DNA from: Sisyra terminalis
Lineage: Eukaryota; Arthropoda; Insecta; Neuroptera; Sisyridae
DNA length: 64,000 nucleotides
Assembly (NCBI GenBank): GCA_958496175.1
Contig: OY292275.1
Location: 43,415,701 to 43,479,700, forward strand
Direction: 5' to 3'
Shown: piece after piece, positions 1 to 11,700 of the stretch
How positions within the stretch are numbered: position 1 is the first letter of the stretch
Layout: each line of letters begins with the position of its first letter
Notes under the pieces: generated by a model
The model's database searches: none
What the model saw: only the letters and a program-made list of their open reading frames with translations
What the model was told of the DNA's origin: nothing
Position numbers and translations under genes: made by a program

Positions 1-10
1 CTTCACTTAC

Positions 11-75
11 CCCAAAAAAGGACGCATTAAACTTCATAATTCACTTACCTAAAACAAAAAGAAAAATATATTAAT
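11..75 (-). promoter_or_regulatory. Recursive splice site (ratchet point) candidate with downstream second donor
   Basis: Read on the minus strand, a pyrimidine tract (TTTTCTTTTTGTTTTAG) is joined directly to GTAAGTG at 49/48. The acceptor and a consensus donor are back to back, the defining layout of a zero-nucleotide exon. A second good donor (GGG then GTAAGTG) follows at 11/10, making a possible 38-nt RS-exon (48-11). It has the same orientation as PPP4R1. A normal 38-nt exon is the alternative reading. Confidence 0.5.
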
Positions 76-236
76 TCGATTAATCATGTTATTTACATTT
101 AGTTTGAACATCGATTTTAATTGAGTACGTTATCAACAAATAACAGTCAAGTTCGAATCGGACTCGTGCACTAAAAGTTCCGTACCACCTTCAAGATATC
201 ATCGAGTCCAGATAAATCAATCCATTGTATACATAC

Positions 237-262
237 GTGGTAAGTGCAGCTGCACTTACCAC
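237..262. repeat. Perfect 26-bp palindrome
   Basis: GTGGTAAGTGCAG is followed directly by its exact reverse complement. Each arm contains a donor-like GGTAAGTG, so the site looks like a 5' splice site on both strands. It lies about 190 bp from the ratchet candidate at 48. Confidence 0.7.
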
Positions 263-675
263 ATGTATGGAAACAATGCCATCATTATAGATAACACCTA
301 ATTGATTTAGTACAATGATGGCCAACACATGACACACGTGTCAGAGGTGACTTTACAAATATATATTTGAAGTACGGGCAATATTTTTATTTGAGAAAGA
401 GTTAGTAAAACTAATCAATAACATTGGTGACATATTAACATGTCACGCAGACGAAGTCACGGATATTGGGTAATATGAATTTAAAAGAGGCCGTTCAGCA
501 ACGGGCACACATAAAACGATTGACAGACGCCATGGTGCCCCCGGGCATTGAGTTGGGAACCACTGATCTAAGCCATAGAACTCTCCTCTATGTCCGAAAA
601 CTATTTTAGATAAATTCGCAGCTATTCCGTCACTATATAAGACCGAAGAAAATGTGTGACAGACAGACAAACAAC

Positions 676-1132
676 AAAATAAGATTTTTTCGATGACTTT
701 GAACAGTTATACTGTGTATACAATATATAGGCTATATTGCGGTCCAATTTATTATAGTATTTATTATAGTAATTTATTTAGTATAATTTAATAAAATAAT
801 ATATAAAAACCATACCATAAACATAAATTTGAACAGAAATTCAAACAAAAATATTCGTGACGTATTGCCCAGATACGTATTTCGATTGCCAAGCAATCTT
901 CTTCAGTGGTGCTTTGTGAATCATCACAAAGCAGTTACGGAGTGATCCAAACTACTTGATGACCACTGAGGAAGATTGCTTGGCAATCGAAATACGTATC
1001 TGGGCAATACGTCACGAATATTTTTGTTTGAACTTCTGTTCAAATTTATGTTTATGGTATGATTTTTATATATTATGATATTAAATTATACTACATAAAT
1101 TGGATCGCAATATATCCTATATATTGTATACA
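676..1132. mobile_element. Inverted-repeat retroelement, Penelope-like, copy 1
   Basis: Two arms of about 200 bp are inverted around a centre at about 915-960. The outer ends match perfectly over 20 bp (CTGTGTATACAATATATAGG at 712 and its complement ending at 1135). A 13-bp direct repeat, CAGACAAACAACA, flanks the element (663-675 and 1133-1145), and sequence shared with copy 3 begins right inside the left repeat, so it reads as a target-site duplication. Each arm holds a CTGANGA / hairpin / GAAA / hairpin core resembling a hammerhead ribozyme. A 12-13 bp duplication suits target-primed reverse transcription, and hammerheads are known in Penelope-like retroelements. No open frame remains, so this is a non-autonomous or truncated copy. 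Confidence 0.6.
966..1013 (+). ncRNA. Hammerhead-ribozyme-like core
   Basis: CTGAGGA (966-972) fits CUGANGA. It is followed by a perfect 6-bp hairpin (GATTGC-TTG-GCAATC, 74-88 of the 900s block), then GAAA (989-992), then a 6-bp stem (ACGTAT, 994-999; ATACGT, 1007-1012) with a 7-nt loop, then C1013 where cleavage would fall. The departure from consensus is one or two extra bases between GAAA and stem III, and I see no convincing stem I. The mirror copy is at 906-859 on the minus strand. Activity is unproven. Confidence 0.35.
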
Positions 1133-1742
1133 CAGACAAACAACAGACAAATACTATAATGATTGTAATGTACCCAAAAAAATCAAAATATAAATAACTC
1201 AATACGTGAAGATAACCAAAACAGCAATCAAAGACTACATTATTATTTTTTTAACATTGAAGTAAAAAAAGGGTAGATAAAATATAAAACTAAGTCATTC
1301 ATCACTTAAGAAAATAAATAATGACACAATTAAAAAAAAGAAAAGAAAAACACAACCCCAAGAATTGAACAGGAAATATGAGACCATTAAAATTTCTACT
1401 TTATCTCAATGATTAATTCATAATGAAATTATTAATCTAGACATAAAATGAGCGATAGGAAAAATTAATGAGTGATTTAAAAAGGGGAAAAATAAGTGTT
1501 AAATGATAATGATAATAAAAATAAAAGAAACAGAAACAGAAAAAACGTTTGAAATTTTTAAGTGACCCTTGCTGAAGGTCCTGTGATCCCAATGAAGATT
1601 ACAACTCAGTCTGGTCTATACCAAAGGTTTCCAATTTTTGTATTAATTATCGCTTTCTTTATGAAAGGATTGCTGTTAGACTTCTAAAACTAAATATATA
1701 TTTTTTTACAATATCAGTTGTTTCATCGGGTTTCATGCTTGA

Positions 1743-2292
1743 TTCCCCGACGAAATATCCGCAGACCAAATATCCCCAAAATAAAATATCTCTGACAAAA
1801 TATCCCTAAGACAAAATATCTTCTATAACACAAGATATCGATACTTAAAAGGTGAATAGATTTTTTGACGGATTTCTCTGTACTTTCAGAAAAAAGGTAA
1901 TTGTTTAAAATCGCACCTCTGCCATTGTTTTTGCTAAAAAATTTATGGATCACACGAAAGGTTCAGGGGCGAAGCCTGATAAAACTCCCTTTTAGCACCA
2001 TCACTATCTGACAATGTTGCATTTTCTAGTTTGTTATTAATTTATTTCATTTTAAACAAACATTTCAAATACTTTTGCGTGAGATTGGGGGCTTCCCCCT
2101 GGCCTACTTGTGTTCAAAAACCAGAGTACAAAAAAATTAGTAATAAAAAATTGAAGGATCAATTGGCGTGGATACCTTGTCTTAGTGATTTTTAGTCCGG
2201 GGATATTTTGTCTCGAGATATTTTCGCAGGGATATTTCGTCCGGGGATGATTTTTCTGGAGATATTTTCGCGGGATTATTTTGTCGGGGGAA
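1743..2292. mobile_element. DNA element with iteron-like subterminal repeats
   Basis: The termini are inverted (TTCCCCGAC at 1743 and GTCGGGGGAA ending at 2292). Inside each end is an array of five or so degenerate units of about 15 bp built on GACAAAATATCCC (left array 1748-1822, right array about 2190-2290 in inverse orientation). This looks like a transposon with multiple transposase-binding sites at both ends. I cannot assign a superfamily and see no transposase frame. Confidence 0.55.
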
Positions 2293-5072
2293 CACAACGC
2301 CAGGTACGGTTTCATAATTGGTATATAAATGACTCATTAGTGCAATATTTCAATTTTGTTGGACTATAAACTTTATTGTTGCAGGTCAAAATTTGGACAA
2401 CCCTACTTTATACCATAAGTACATAAAATGATTAACAGTAGCATTTCCCTTTTTCTTATAAGTTTCCTCTACCTTTTTGTACAAAAAAATTTAGGTGATG
2501 TTAGTTTTGTGGTCGGTATATCGATTTAACTGAAATGATTCCGTTTTGTCAACCGATTTTTGGTGTAAAATTGTTTTTCCGATTCAATGTAACTTTTACC
2601 AATGAGTAAATTTTGAAATATAAAACGTATCCTCAGAAAGACTAATCATAATAAATCATTATTTATCAAACTTAGCAAAATGTTCATCATTGGATACAAA
2701 AAATCTGAAGACTAGTATTTATCATTCTGTCGTAAACTTAGGTCCATCTTAAGCTATGCTAAATGTATCGCTTAAGATATGTAACTAATCACAAAAAATA
2801 CTACCAAATCATAAATTATAAACTTAATTGATTTTTTTGTGATCTTTACAAAAATTACGAAAGAAGTTGTATAGCCTAGATTTGAACAAATGTTCATTAG
2901 AATTTTAAGGTTGTTATTAAAATCGTTAATTTTTTCAAGCAATTACTCATTGAAACCATGAATTAATGAATTAACCAAATTATATGCTATAAACCCGTCA
3001 ATTGACGTCAGATTTGTTAAAGGCCTTAAGCTTTTCGCAAAATTATTACAAATCCAAAATGCTTGACATGAATCATTTTTCTTGGAGATAAGCATTGGGA
3101 ATTTTGCCGACACCAATTATTTTTCGCAGGAGTACAAGAAAAAATTGTTCTAGAAAGTACATGGATAACGATGAAGATGATGATGCTGAGCAAAAGATGT
3201 TGAAAAGAAGAAAAAAGTTGGTAATGAAATAGAGAGTGACGGGCCGCCCCTGTCGCATTGCTAGAAATGACGTCAGAATCCACTTCCGCTGATTTTATTT
3301 GAGAAGAAAGAAGAGACGACAAAAGATTTTCTCTCACCCTCTCACTCTTCCTCTTTGCACACATTCAGTTTTATAAATTCATTGACAAACAGCTTCGTAT
3401 ACAAATACACTTACACATATGAGCATTTGGTCGCCCCATACGCTAATATACATTCCTACTACATACATATTATTTTCTTGGTTTACGCTCGTTATTCTTT
3501 CTGGCCTCTTTTCCAGCTCTTCCCACACATTGTGCCTTCAAATGGGCGACAACAAAAACCTCGCTTCTATCTATATACTCGCATAAATTATAACTATAAC
3601 ATTACTTTTAGTAACTAACAACACTGAGCCCAAGCAGCCCATGGACCGACAGACCGGTACATTATCATCAGCTGTACAACATACATTTAATTTACTTTTT
3701 TTTTTTAAAAATCAAGTCGACAAATGTTTACCCTATTTATAAATAGCAATAACAGCGATGCACAAAAATCGCATATAAAAAAAGTGCACAATGAAAATTT
3801 TGTACTAAACTTAGCAATAGAGTTAAATTAGTCTACGCTGAATACCTTCCACTATGATTTTTGCGTCCAACTGCATACTCAAAATTATAAATTAGAAAGT
3901 CTAATTCCTGATATACAGTTAGGGCAATATAGAAAAAAAAGTTTTTCTTTCCACTCTCAAGTTCGATCTACGACTTCTTATCACCAAATGTATAGTATTT
4001 AATAACATGCGCAGTTGATCAATTTGCGTTTACTAGGCAAGTTATAAGAATTTTACTATTCAATATCATTTTCCAAATACAATGTCTCAGGTTTCAAAAA
4101 TTTCTTCTGGTGACTATAAAACCATTTCACTAGCACTTTAACGTTGCTACAGGAAGCGGGGAAGGCAAAACGTTAAATCAAAATTGTTATCAAAGATATA
4201 AAAGTTAATTTAATTTGTGTATTTGTTTCTATCCCAAAAGAAAAGCTACACATTGATTTTTACACTCTAACGAATTATCATTTTCTTTAATACAATCAAT
4301 AAGTTGTATCATCCGCATCATTAATACTTCTACAATCAATTACTTCTACAAAACGTGAATTGTTACCAATCATTTTTTAAACGCTAAGAAGTTTAAGGCT
4401 AAGAAGGTCGATATCGCCCCTCTTGGAAACAAAACTTTAGTACTTGTGTCGATGTTCTTTATTCATTTTATAAAGGTGGCATGGAACACATTTTTATGAG
4501 AATCTTTATTTAAAATTTTAAATAAATATAAGTACCTAACATCCAATTAAAAATAATAACAACCACTTTAGCAAAAAAGAATTATTTTAAAGCATTCAAA
4601 GAAATCTATTTTTAAAATTGTATACAATAAGCTACTTGTCGCGCTTTAGAAAGATATAAGATAAAGAGAGAGAAAAGAGAAGCGAGAGAAAACAACAAAC
4701 TAGTTAACAAAATCTCAAATATACACTGGACGAATGAAACAATCAATAAAATTAGCAGATACGGATTTTTCTATCTCTGTCTACCAAGATTCTAATATGG
4801 TTGCCGGAAATTCCTAAAATATTGTCATGAAGATTCCCTTTTGTATAGAATCAACACAAGATTTTGCCAGATTGGGGTGAAATCTACATGATTTATTAAT
4901 TTTTAAGCCATATCAGTGATAAAATACCTAATTTACAGCAGTTGTCTGGAATTAATCTTTTGAAATATTATGTCATATTATTTAAAAACTCCAACTTTAT
5001 ATGACTTAAAATAATTTTTGCAACAGTGGTTCCCAACTATAGAGGTATCGCTTCTCGGGGAACATTGGAACT
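2293..5072. other. AT-rich intronic sequence, no gene seen
   Basis: Mostly low-complexity AT-rich DNA. A less AT-rich patch at 3240-3640 holds a CRE palindrome (3268-3275), and another is at 3003-3010. Short frames near 3026-3364 (minus) and 3355-3618 (plus) show no domain. Confidence 0.5.
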
Positions 5073-5080
5073 TTCTAAAT

Positions 5081-5283
5081 CAGTGCTTCTCAAACTGGGG
5101 AGCGAGACCGCCAGGGAGCCCTAAAACTTTATCAAGGAACTGCGAAATATTTCTATAACAATAATTAATGGTACATTAATAAAGTACTGTTGGTCACTAA
5201 CGTCTAAAATTTTAGGGGAGGGAAGCTTTGGATTTTTTCCCTGATTTAGAGGGCTGTGGTATGAAAATTTTTGAGAATCACTG
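5081..5283. mobile_element. hAT-type MITE, 203 bp
   Basis: Terminal inverted repeats CAGTGCTTCTCAAA and TTTTGAGAATCACTG are flanked by an 8-bp duplication with one mismatch (TTCTAAAT 5073-5080, TTCTAAAG 5284-5291). An 8-bp target duplication with CAGTG-start ends is the hAT signature. A related-looking left end (CAGTGGTTCCCAACTA) lies just upstream at 5025. Confidence 0.75.
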
Positions 5284-6229
5284 TTCTAAAGAACGGTAGT
5301 GACTACATAGAGTAGACAGATGCGGTAGTGCTTAGAAAGTGTATTTTAGAAAATTGATACCATTGACTATTAATATTACGAAGAAGGGGGTTTTCCCTAA
5401 GTTTTTCTCCGTAAATGGAGCAATATGATTCATAAAGGATTGGAAATTTATACTCTATAACAATATAATAATTTTAACATATCAGAATGCTTTAATACGC
5501 AAATTATCATTCCAGCCAGGGAGGAGGACATTGGATTCCCTACGAAAAATCGAAGAAAAATACATAAAATGCAAACAACGATATTTCGGAAACAATGATT
5601 TTTTCTGGTTTCCAAATAATTATGTATAATGATCGTTTAATTACTTGGTTCTTCTGTAAAATCTATCCAAATTTACAGTTTTTGAAATATTTGCAAAACC
5701 ATGTTTGGGAGTCTTCAAATCCTCATATAAGTCACATTAAGAATCTATGGTAATTTTTCACAAATAAAAAGAAAATTCAATTTTTTAGGACAATAGTAAA
5801 GTAATGAGATTTTTTGGTTGGAAACGATTTTTTTCCATTTTCCCCCGTAAGCCCAGCATTGGATAATTAAAAAAAAAAGTTTCCCGTTAAATTGTAAAAG
5901 AGACATGCATGTTGTCTGGAACTCAACCGGATTATTTTCAAACGTTCAACAGCCGTCAATTGTTTTGCAAATGCAACAGGACTTGTCTAGTCAGTACGAA
6001 ACAACAGGACGAGTGTCCCGAGGCGACAAAACTGGAACGCAATTGAATAACAGGATTGGTTCCTTTGAAACTATAATACAAGCCTTATTTGATTGTAACG
6101 ACAAAGTCGCAAAGAGTTAAACGCTGGAAAACCAGAAAACCGTTTTTATGGCTAATCGAAAATTTGGGGATAACTCAAGCTTTTTTAATATGTACTTTTG
6201 TTAATCGGAAGGGGGCCAAATCATGATCC

Positions 6230-6600
6230 ATGTTGGTCGCTCGTTCAATCCCGGTCACATCATGTAGACATCGATTTGCAAACATTAAATTCCATTGTCG
6301 GTCAATGACGTCATTACTGACCTATATCACTTATCCCATCTCATTCTTTCACATTCCCTTCATCTCCCACTTTCCTCTCTATCACACCATTTCACACTCG
6401 TACAAACACATCCAAACAATTCAATGGTTCTACTATAAATAGCATGACGTCATCTTGATCACGATTTTATTAACAGCACAAGCAGCAACAACATCAACAA
6501 CCCTCCCTCGGTGACCATGCTAGTCTTTGTCCGTCCATTCGTCTGTTATCCCTTGAGCACAAAGCTCGGGAATCCCCAAACCACCTCGTTAACATTCCCG
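6230..6600 (+). promoter_or_regulatory. Promoter-like island with TATA box and two CRE palindromes
   Basis: A consensus TATAAATA (6434-6441) is flanked by two perfect CRE palindromes TGACGTCA (6306-6313 and 6445-6452), within a less AT-rich, pyrimidine-rich stretch. No gene is recognised on the plus strand just downstream, so this may be an enhancer, a promoter for an unannotated transcript, or chance. Confidence 0.3.
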
Positions 6601-7707
6601 TTATTTCCTCCCCATCGTCGACATACAGTTCAACCAAAACACAACTGATACAATCTCGCCGAAGATGGACAGGTGCTCTGGAATTTCAATGCAACGAAAA
6701 CCGTAGCAATTTGATAATCTCGGAAAAAATGTATCCGCATTTTGGAAAAATAATCAAAACTAAATGGCTGGGATAACGGGGGCGGAAGCCGAAATGAAAC
6801 CCACGTGAATGAGACGACATTCAGTCTCGGCCGTGGCGAGAAAGTAAAAATATTTCATTTCAATTCAGGTCACAGAGAAATGAAATCTTGATCTGTTTAT
6901 GTCGCGCGCTTTATTTTCAAAACAGAAAAAAAAGAAATACGAAATAAACGAGGCCACATTAATGCGCATTTAGTGATTGGAATTTTCGTTTTACGTATAT
7001 TATTTGTGTTTGTGCGATAAACTCGTTTTGAAATGGGAAAAAAACCTGGCTAAATGTTTTTCAATACATCCAAGATCCTCATTAATATTGTAATGGTTAA
7101 GTTACCGGAAGTGCCATTTTGAGATATCCATATTTACAGCTTCCAAGAAACATTTTCACTCTTACCATATACAAATTGACTGCTAGATTTACTATCTACA
7201 GTAGGGATGGCCAACTATTGGACCTGTATAACTATAAGATTTACTTTTCAGAAAAAATGCCGCGATGGACTTCTTATTATAAATCAAGGATGTTATATAT
7301 TCTGCTTATATGCTATTAGGGATGATATACCGAGGATGCTTTATATGTTATATATTCTCAGCTTGCAAGTCACACGTCAAATTTTGACTAACATCAAATT
7401 TCCATGTATTACTCAATTCGAATACTCATCAACTTGTGAATCAACTTGCACATTTTTTGGAAAAAGACATTACGAATCCTTTAGATTTGTAACTAAAAAT
7501 TAGAAATTCATAGGTGACTCAAACCAGGTCAAAAATTGGGCGTCACTGCCATAAAAGTTTCATGTAGGTATATTATTACGCATCTATAGTTATGCAAGTG
7601 ATGCTGGAAAAGTACAGAAAAAATTTAATGGACGAATTGAGTCACAATTGTGGAAGTGTTGAAACTGTTGAAAAGTGTTGATTTTTTTTAAAATTGGGGC
7701 AATCTAT

Positions 7708-8720
7708 TACTTGATTCCATAATCCAGGTTCTCAATTCATGTTCTTTCTTTTTTCTTGACACCTTCCAATTTCCTTTCGACAACATCAATTATGAATCAT
7801 TTTCATGTCAAAACGGGTTTAATCTAGTTACCTTTTCTTCTTGTCACCATATCTATGATAGTTCTTATGGTGAGCATTGAACGAAGAGAAGAAGAAAAGT
7901 TAATTAGATTGATCACGTTTTGAAACGAAAATGATTCATACTTGATATTGTCAAATGGAAACTGGAAGGTCTCAAGAAAAAAGAAAAAGTATGAATTGAG
8001 AATTTGGATTTATTGAATCGAAGAATAAACTAATTTAAAAAAAACCTTATCAGGGATAGACGGTGCTAGAAGGAAGAATTTTATCAACCGGAAAACTGAA
8101 GCTGCCATAAGCAGAAAACAGCAAAGAAATTAGATAGGTCACATTTTAAGAAAATATGATTCACTCTTAATGTTGTAGAAAGGAAACTGGAAGGTCCTAA
8201 GAAAAGAGGAAGTAGAATTGAGGTCTTGAGTTCATTGAATCGAGGAATGGACTACACCCCAACTTGAGGAGTTTCGCCTGGGATAGCTGACGCCAGAAGG
8301 AAGATTCAATCATTCGGAAAATTGAACCTGCCATGGTTCATTTTTGATGCTATAGAACAAAAATGGCGAACCTTTTAGAGGCGTGGATCAAATTTTCTAA
8401 ACATTTTTTTTAGTACTAGTTCGTGGGTCACTAATGTGCATTAATGCGCTCATTAGCATCTCATAAGGTAAAACACAGAAGAAGCGATACAAGTGCTATG
8501 AAAATACAATACAATTCAATTTTGGGTCAGTTAAAAAGCTTGCGTGGGTCAGTGTCTGACCCACGAGTCATAGATTCACTATCATCGTTATATTTAGAAG
8601 GATAATTGAAAGGTCCCATGAAAAGAGAAAGAAGCCAAATAAAGATCCTGGATTTATTAAGTCCAAGAACAGACTACTCCAATTTGAAAAGTCAAGGAAG
8701 CGATATAGCCACCGTTGAGA
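7708..8720. repeat. Inverted and direct copies of an unclassified dispersed repeat
   Basis: An inverted repeat has its left arm at about 7708-7845 and right arm at about 7889-8025 (for example GAAACTGGAAGGTCTCAAG against its complement). Two further direct copies of the right-arm unit follow at about 8140-8345 and 8590-8720, the gap between them being filled by the hAT MITE at 8358. A fainter copy lies near 9405-9480. The family is not recognised. Confidence 0.55.
8358..8587. mobile_element. hAT-like MITE (family B), degraded copy
   Basis: Aligns end to end with the element at 34649-34880: shared ATGGCGAACCTTTTAGAGGC-like left end, AGGCGTGGATC, internal GTACTA and GGGTCA blocks, and a right end GACCCACGAGTCATAGATTC. 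No clear target duplication remains. Boundaries are approximate. Confidence 0.55.
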
Positions 8721-11700
8721 ACCACTGAAATATACCATCGGTTCCCATCACGCACAAGTTCCATGAAGAAATTCGTAGAATTTATCGTTAAATTACTTCT
8801 GGAATAAACAATTTTGCAATGAAAAACTATTGAAGCAATTGAAATATAAATTAAACTGTACGTTCCGTAGTACAAATGAAAATCGTTGAAGACTCTGTAT
8901 TGTTAACAATTTAGGAACCAGAAACGAAGAAGATAATATAATTTATACATGTTGCAAAAAAATACAGTACTTAAAGCAGTGTCAGGTATAAGGACATTTG
9001 TACATTACTCATTTAAGAGTAAAACCGAAAATCCTCTTCACAAGAAATGTTTCACCTTCCTTTTAAGATAATTAAAAAGGTGATTATACATTTTTCCAAA
9101 AAAAAAAAATGAGTATAATTATAACACTAATTTTCTATAAAAATTGTAAATTTCCCTGCTGCTCATTTGAAGCTCTTATAATAAAAATTATAATATAATA
9201 GAATTTTTGTAATACTGAAATTTTAAAACCGGAAAACCCTTTTTTCAAGAGGATTTTTTTATTATTTCAAATTTTCTTCTAGAGATTCTTGACCATAAAA
9301 CACTTGAATATCTAAGTACAACAATTACTCAGAAAATCATTAATTTCTCTATGGTTTATCAAGAACTTTTATGATCCCTAAAAAATAATTTCAATGAAGT
9401 GGGCTATCTTTAGTTAAAGAATCTCACCAGGGGTAGTGACGCTGAAAGAATTCAACCACGCGGGAAACTAACTTTCCAGGATTTTTGAATCTCCATTTCT
9501 GTAATAAGTATTTTAAGAACTGTTGTTTGGTGGATTTTTATTATATTTATTTTTGGGTCTTAAAAAATGATAGGATTAACTTTTCTTAAAAAAAACTACC
9601 TTTTTACGTTTATGTTCCTCTAAATTGTTATATATTAATTGTTAGGCAGAAATAGTCTTTCTATAACTTTAAAAGGGTTCATCGATACTTCTTATAACAA
9701 TTTTCAAAGATGTACTTTTAAATAATAATCCTAATATTTTTTCTCAATTGAAAATCCAACTTAAATGTTGTAGTATTAAATGCCAAATATATGACATATA
9801 ATTGAGAAAATCTTAGAAATGTACTTAAGGAAGTCATACATACAAAAAGTTCAGGAAAATCAAAAGGGGTCGTATTCAAAAGTGGTTGGTTTTACTTGAA
9901 ATATGATAACATAGAAAATAAAAAAAAAAACAAATGTTTTTGTAATGCAAATTGTTAGGAAGATTTAGGTAGGCATTTCAATTTTCAGCTTCCTTTTTTA
10001 AGCTAATATTAGTGAAATATCAGCAATATAGTAAAACAAAGGCCACAAGGATTTATAACGTTAAATATGCATATAATATGGGAGTTAAAATTTTTCAACT
10101 AAAAAAAATACATGCATTGCTGTGTATCTTCATAAAACTTTCTACAATGAAATACAAAAAAAAATGCACAAAGGGCTGTTGCATGGGATTTTTTTTCATT
10201 TTAAAGGGGTAACATAATCCTTTATGCACACACTTTTGCACACATCACTGCGGGGTCAACGTTCGGCTGAAATTATTCATCCAAAATGGCGCTTCAATTC
10301 ACCACACAAAACAGTACAAAAACCACCCGTCCATTTTCGACCACCCTCCACACCACCACACAAAAGGGAAATTTTTTTTCCAAAAAAATCCACAAAACCA
10401 TTTCAACCACACACGACGCCAAGGCGGCAAATTCAAAAATTCAACTTTCTCTGCCATTTCCTTTTTGCCTCAACTTCATTGATTCTTGTCTTCCAAAAAA
10501 AAATACCGTTTCAGGGCAATTGTGCCGCAAAAAAAAATAAAAATAAATAAATAAATACGCTCGCGTTTTTTCGGCGCCCCAAAAATTACAAACCTTAATC
10601 ATCTCCTGGCTATTATACATACATACTAATATTATTTGAGTCGATCGAATCGACCTTCTCAGAAATGCATCAAGCAATAATAATAAAAGGCGAATTAAAA
10701 AAAATATATAATAAACGCCAAAACGGCAGACAGACCATTAAAATTTGTAAATAACGGAATATTTTCCACAATATTTCTTTGAAGTGTCCAAAAAAATGGC
10801 CTCAAATACATTAATTATTTTTGACAAAAATCTTACGTATATATGCAACGAAAGGAATGCAATTAATGTTTTTTTTTCTTCTTCTTTTCATATATTATTA
10901 TTATGTTGGGGGGCATTCAAACAAGTTTCAATATTTTCATTCAAGACTCAAATGAAATCAGATCACCCAAGCCCACATTAATTTTACCGCCAAAATCTGA
11001 CCTCAATTCAATTATATTTTTTTTCCTTAAACATTTTTCGATTTTCTTAATCAAAGATCGTGTCGTTTTTTAAGTTGAAAAAATGCGACAAAAAAACACA
11101 CACCACACCTGGGTCTTGTTAATTTGCACATTATTTATATATTTATTTGAATTTTGCCGCTCTGAACATCGAACTTTTTTTAATATTTCTAATAAATTAT
11201 TAACGAGAAGGGAGCCGACAAAAAAGATCAGCATGTTGTGGATGAATAACGGCTCTATATGGGAGCGAGTGAGTACGAGCATGGGAGAAAAAAGGCGCTA
11301 AATGTTGTCCTGTTTCCATGAAATTTTAAATTGTGTATATAAAGACGAAAAGAAGAAATTTTTGTTGGCTCTTATATGTGTGGTGTGTTATTGACCAGTG
11401 AGTTGGTCCGTCCGGAGGCGGGTGCACCGGACTTCGAACTCGAGAGCGTGGGAAAACGAATGACGTACTTACGATATACTAAAAACACTCACTTCCACTT
11501 ACAAACAACGCCACATTGGCTTTTTGTATCAATGTACTTATATGATATACATATACTTAATATTATCCCAAAAAAAAAGACTTCATTGCATTCATTCTTG
11601 TGCAACCACGTTTGCAACGCAGTTTTATTATCGTATATATACACTTTGCATTTTTCACCAATGTCTTCCCTCTATCTACCCTCAGGGTTGTTCGGCTTTT

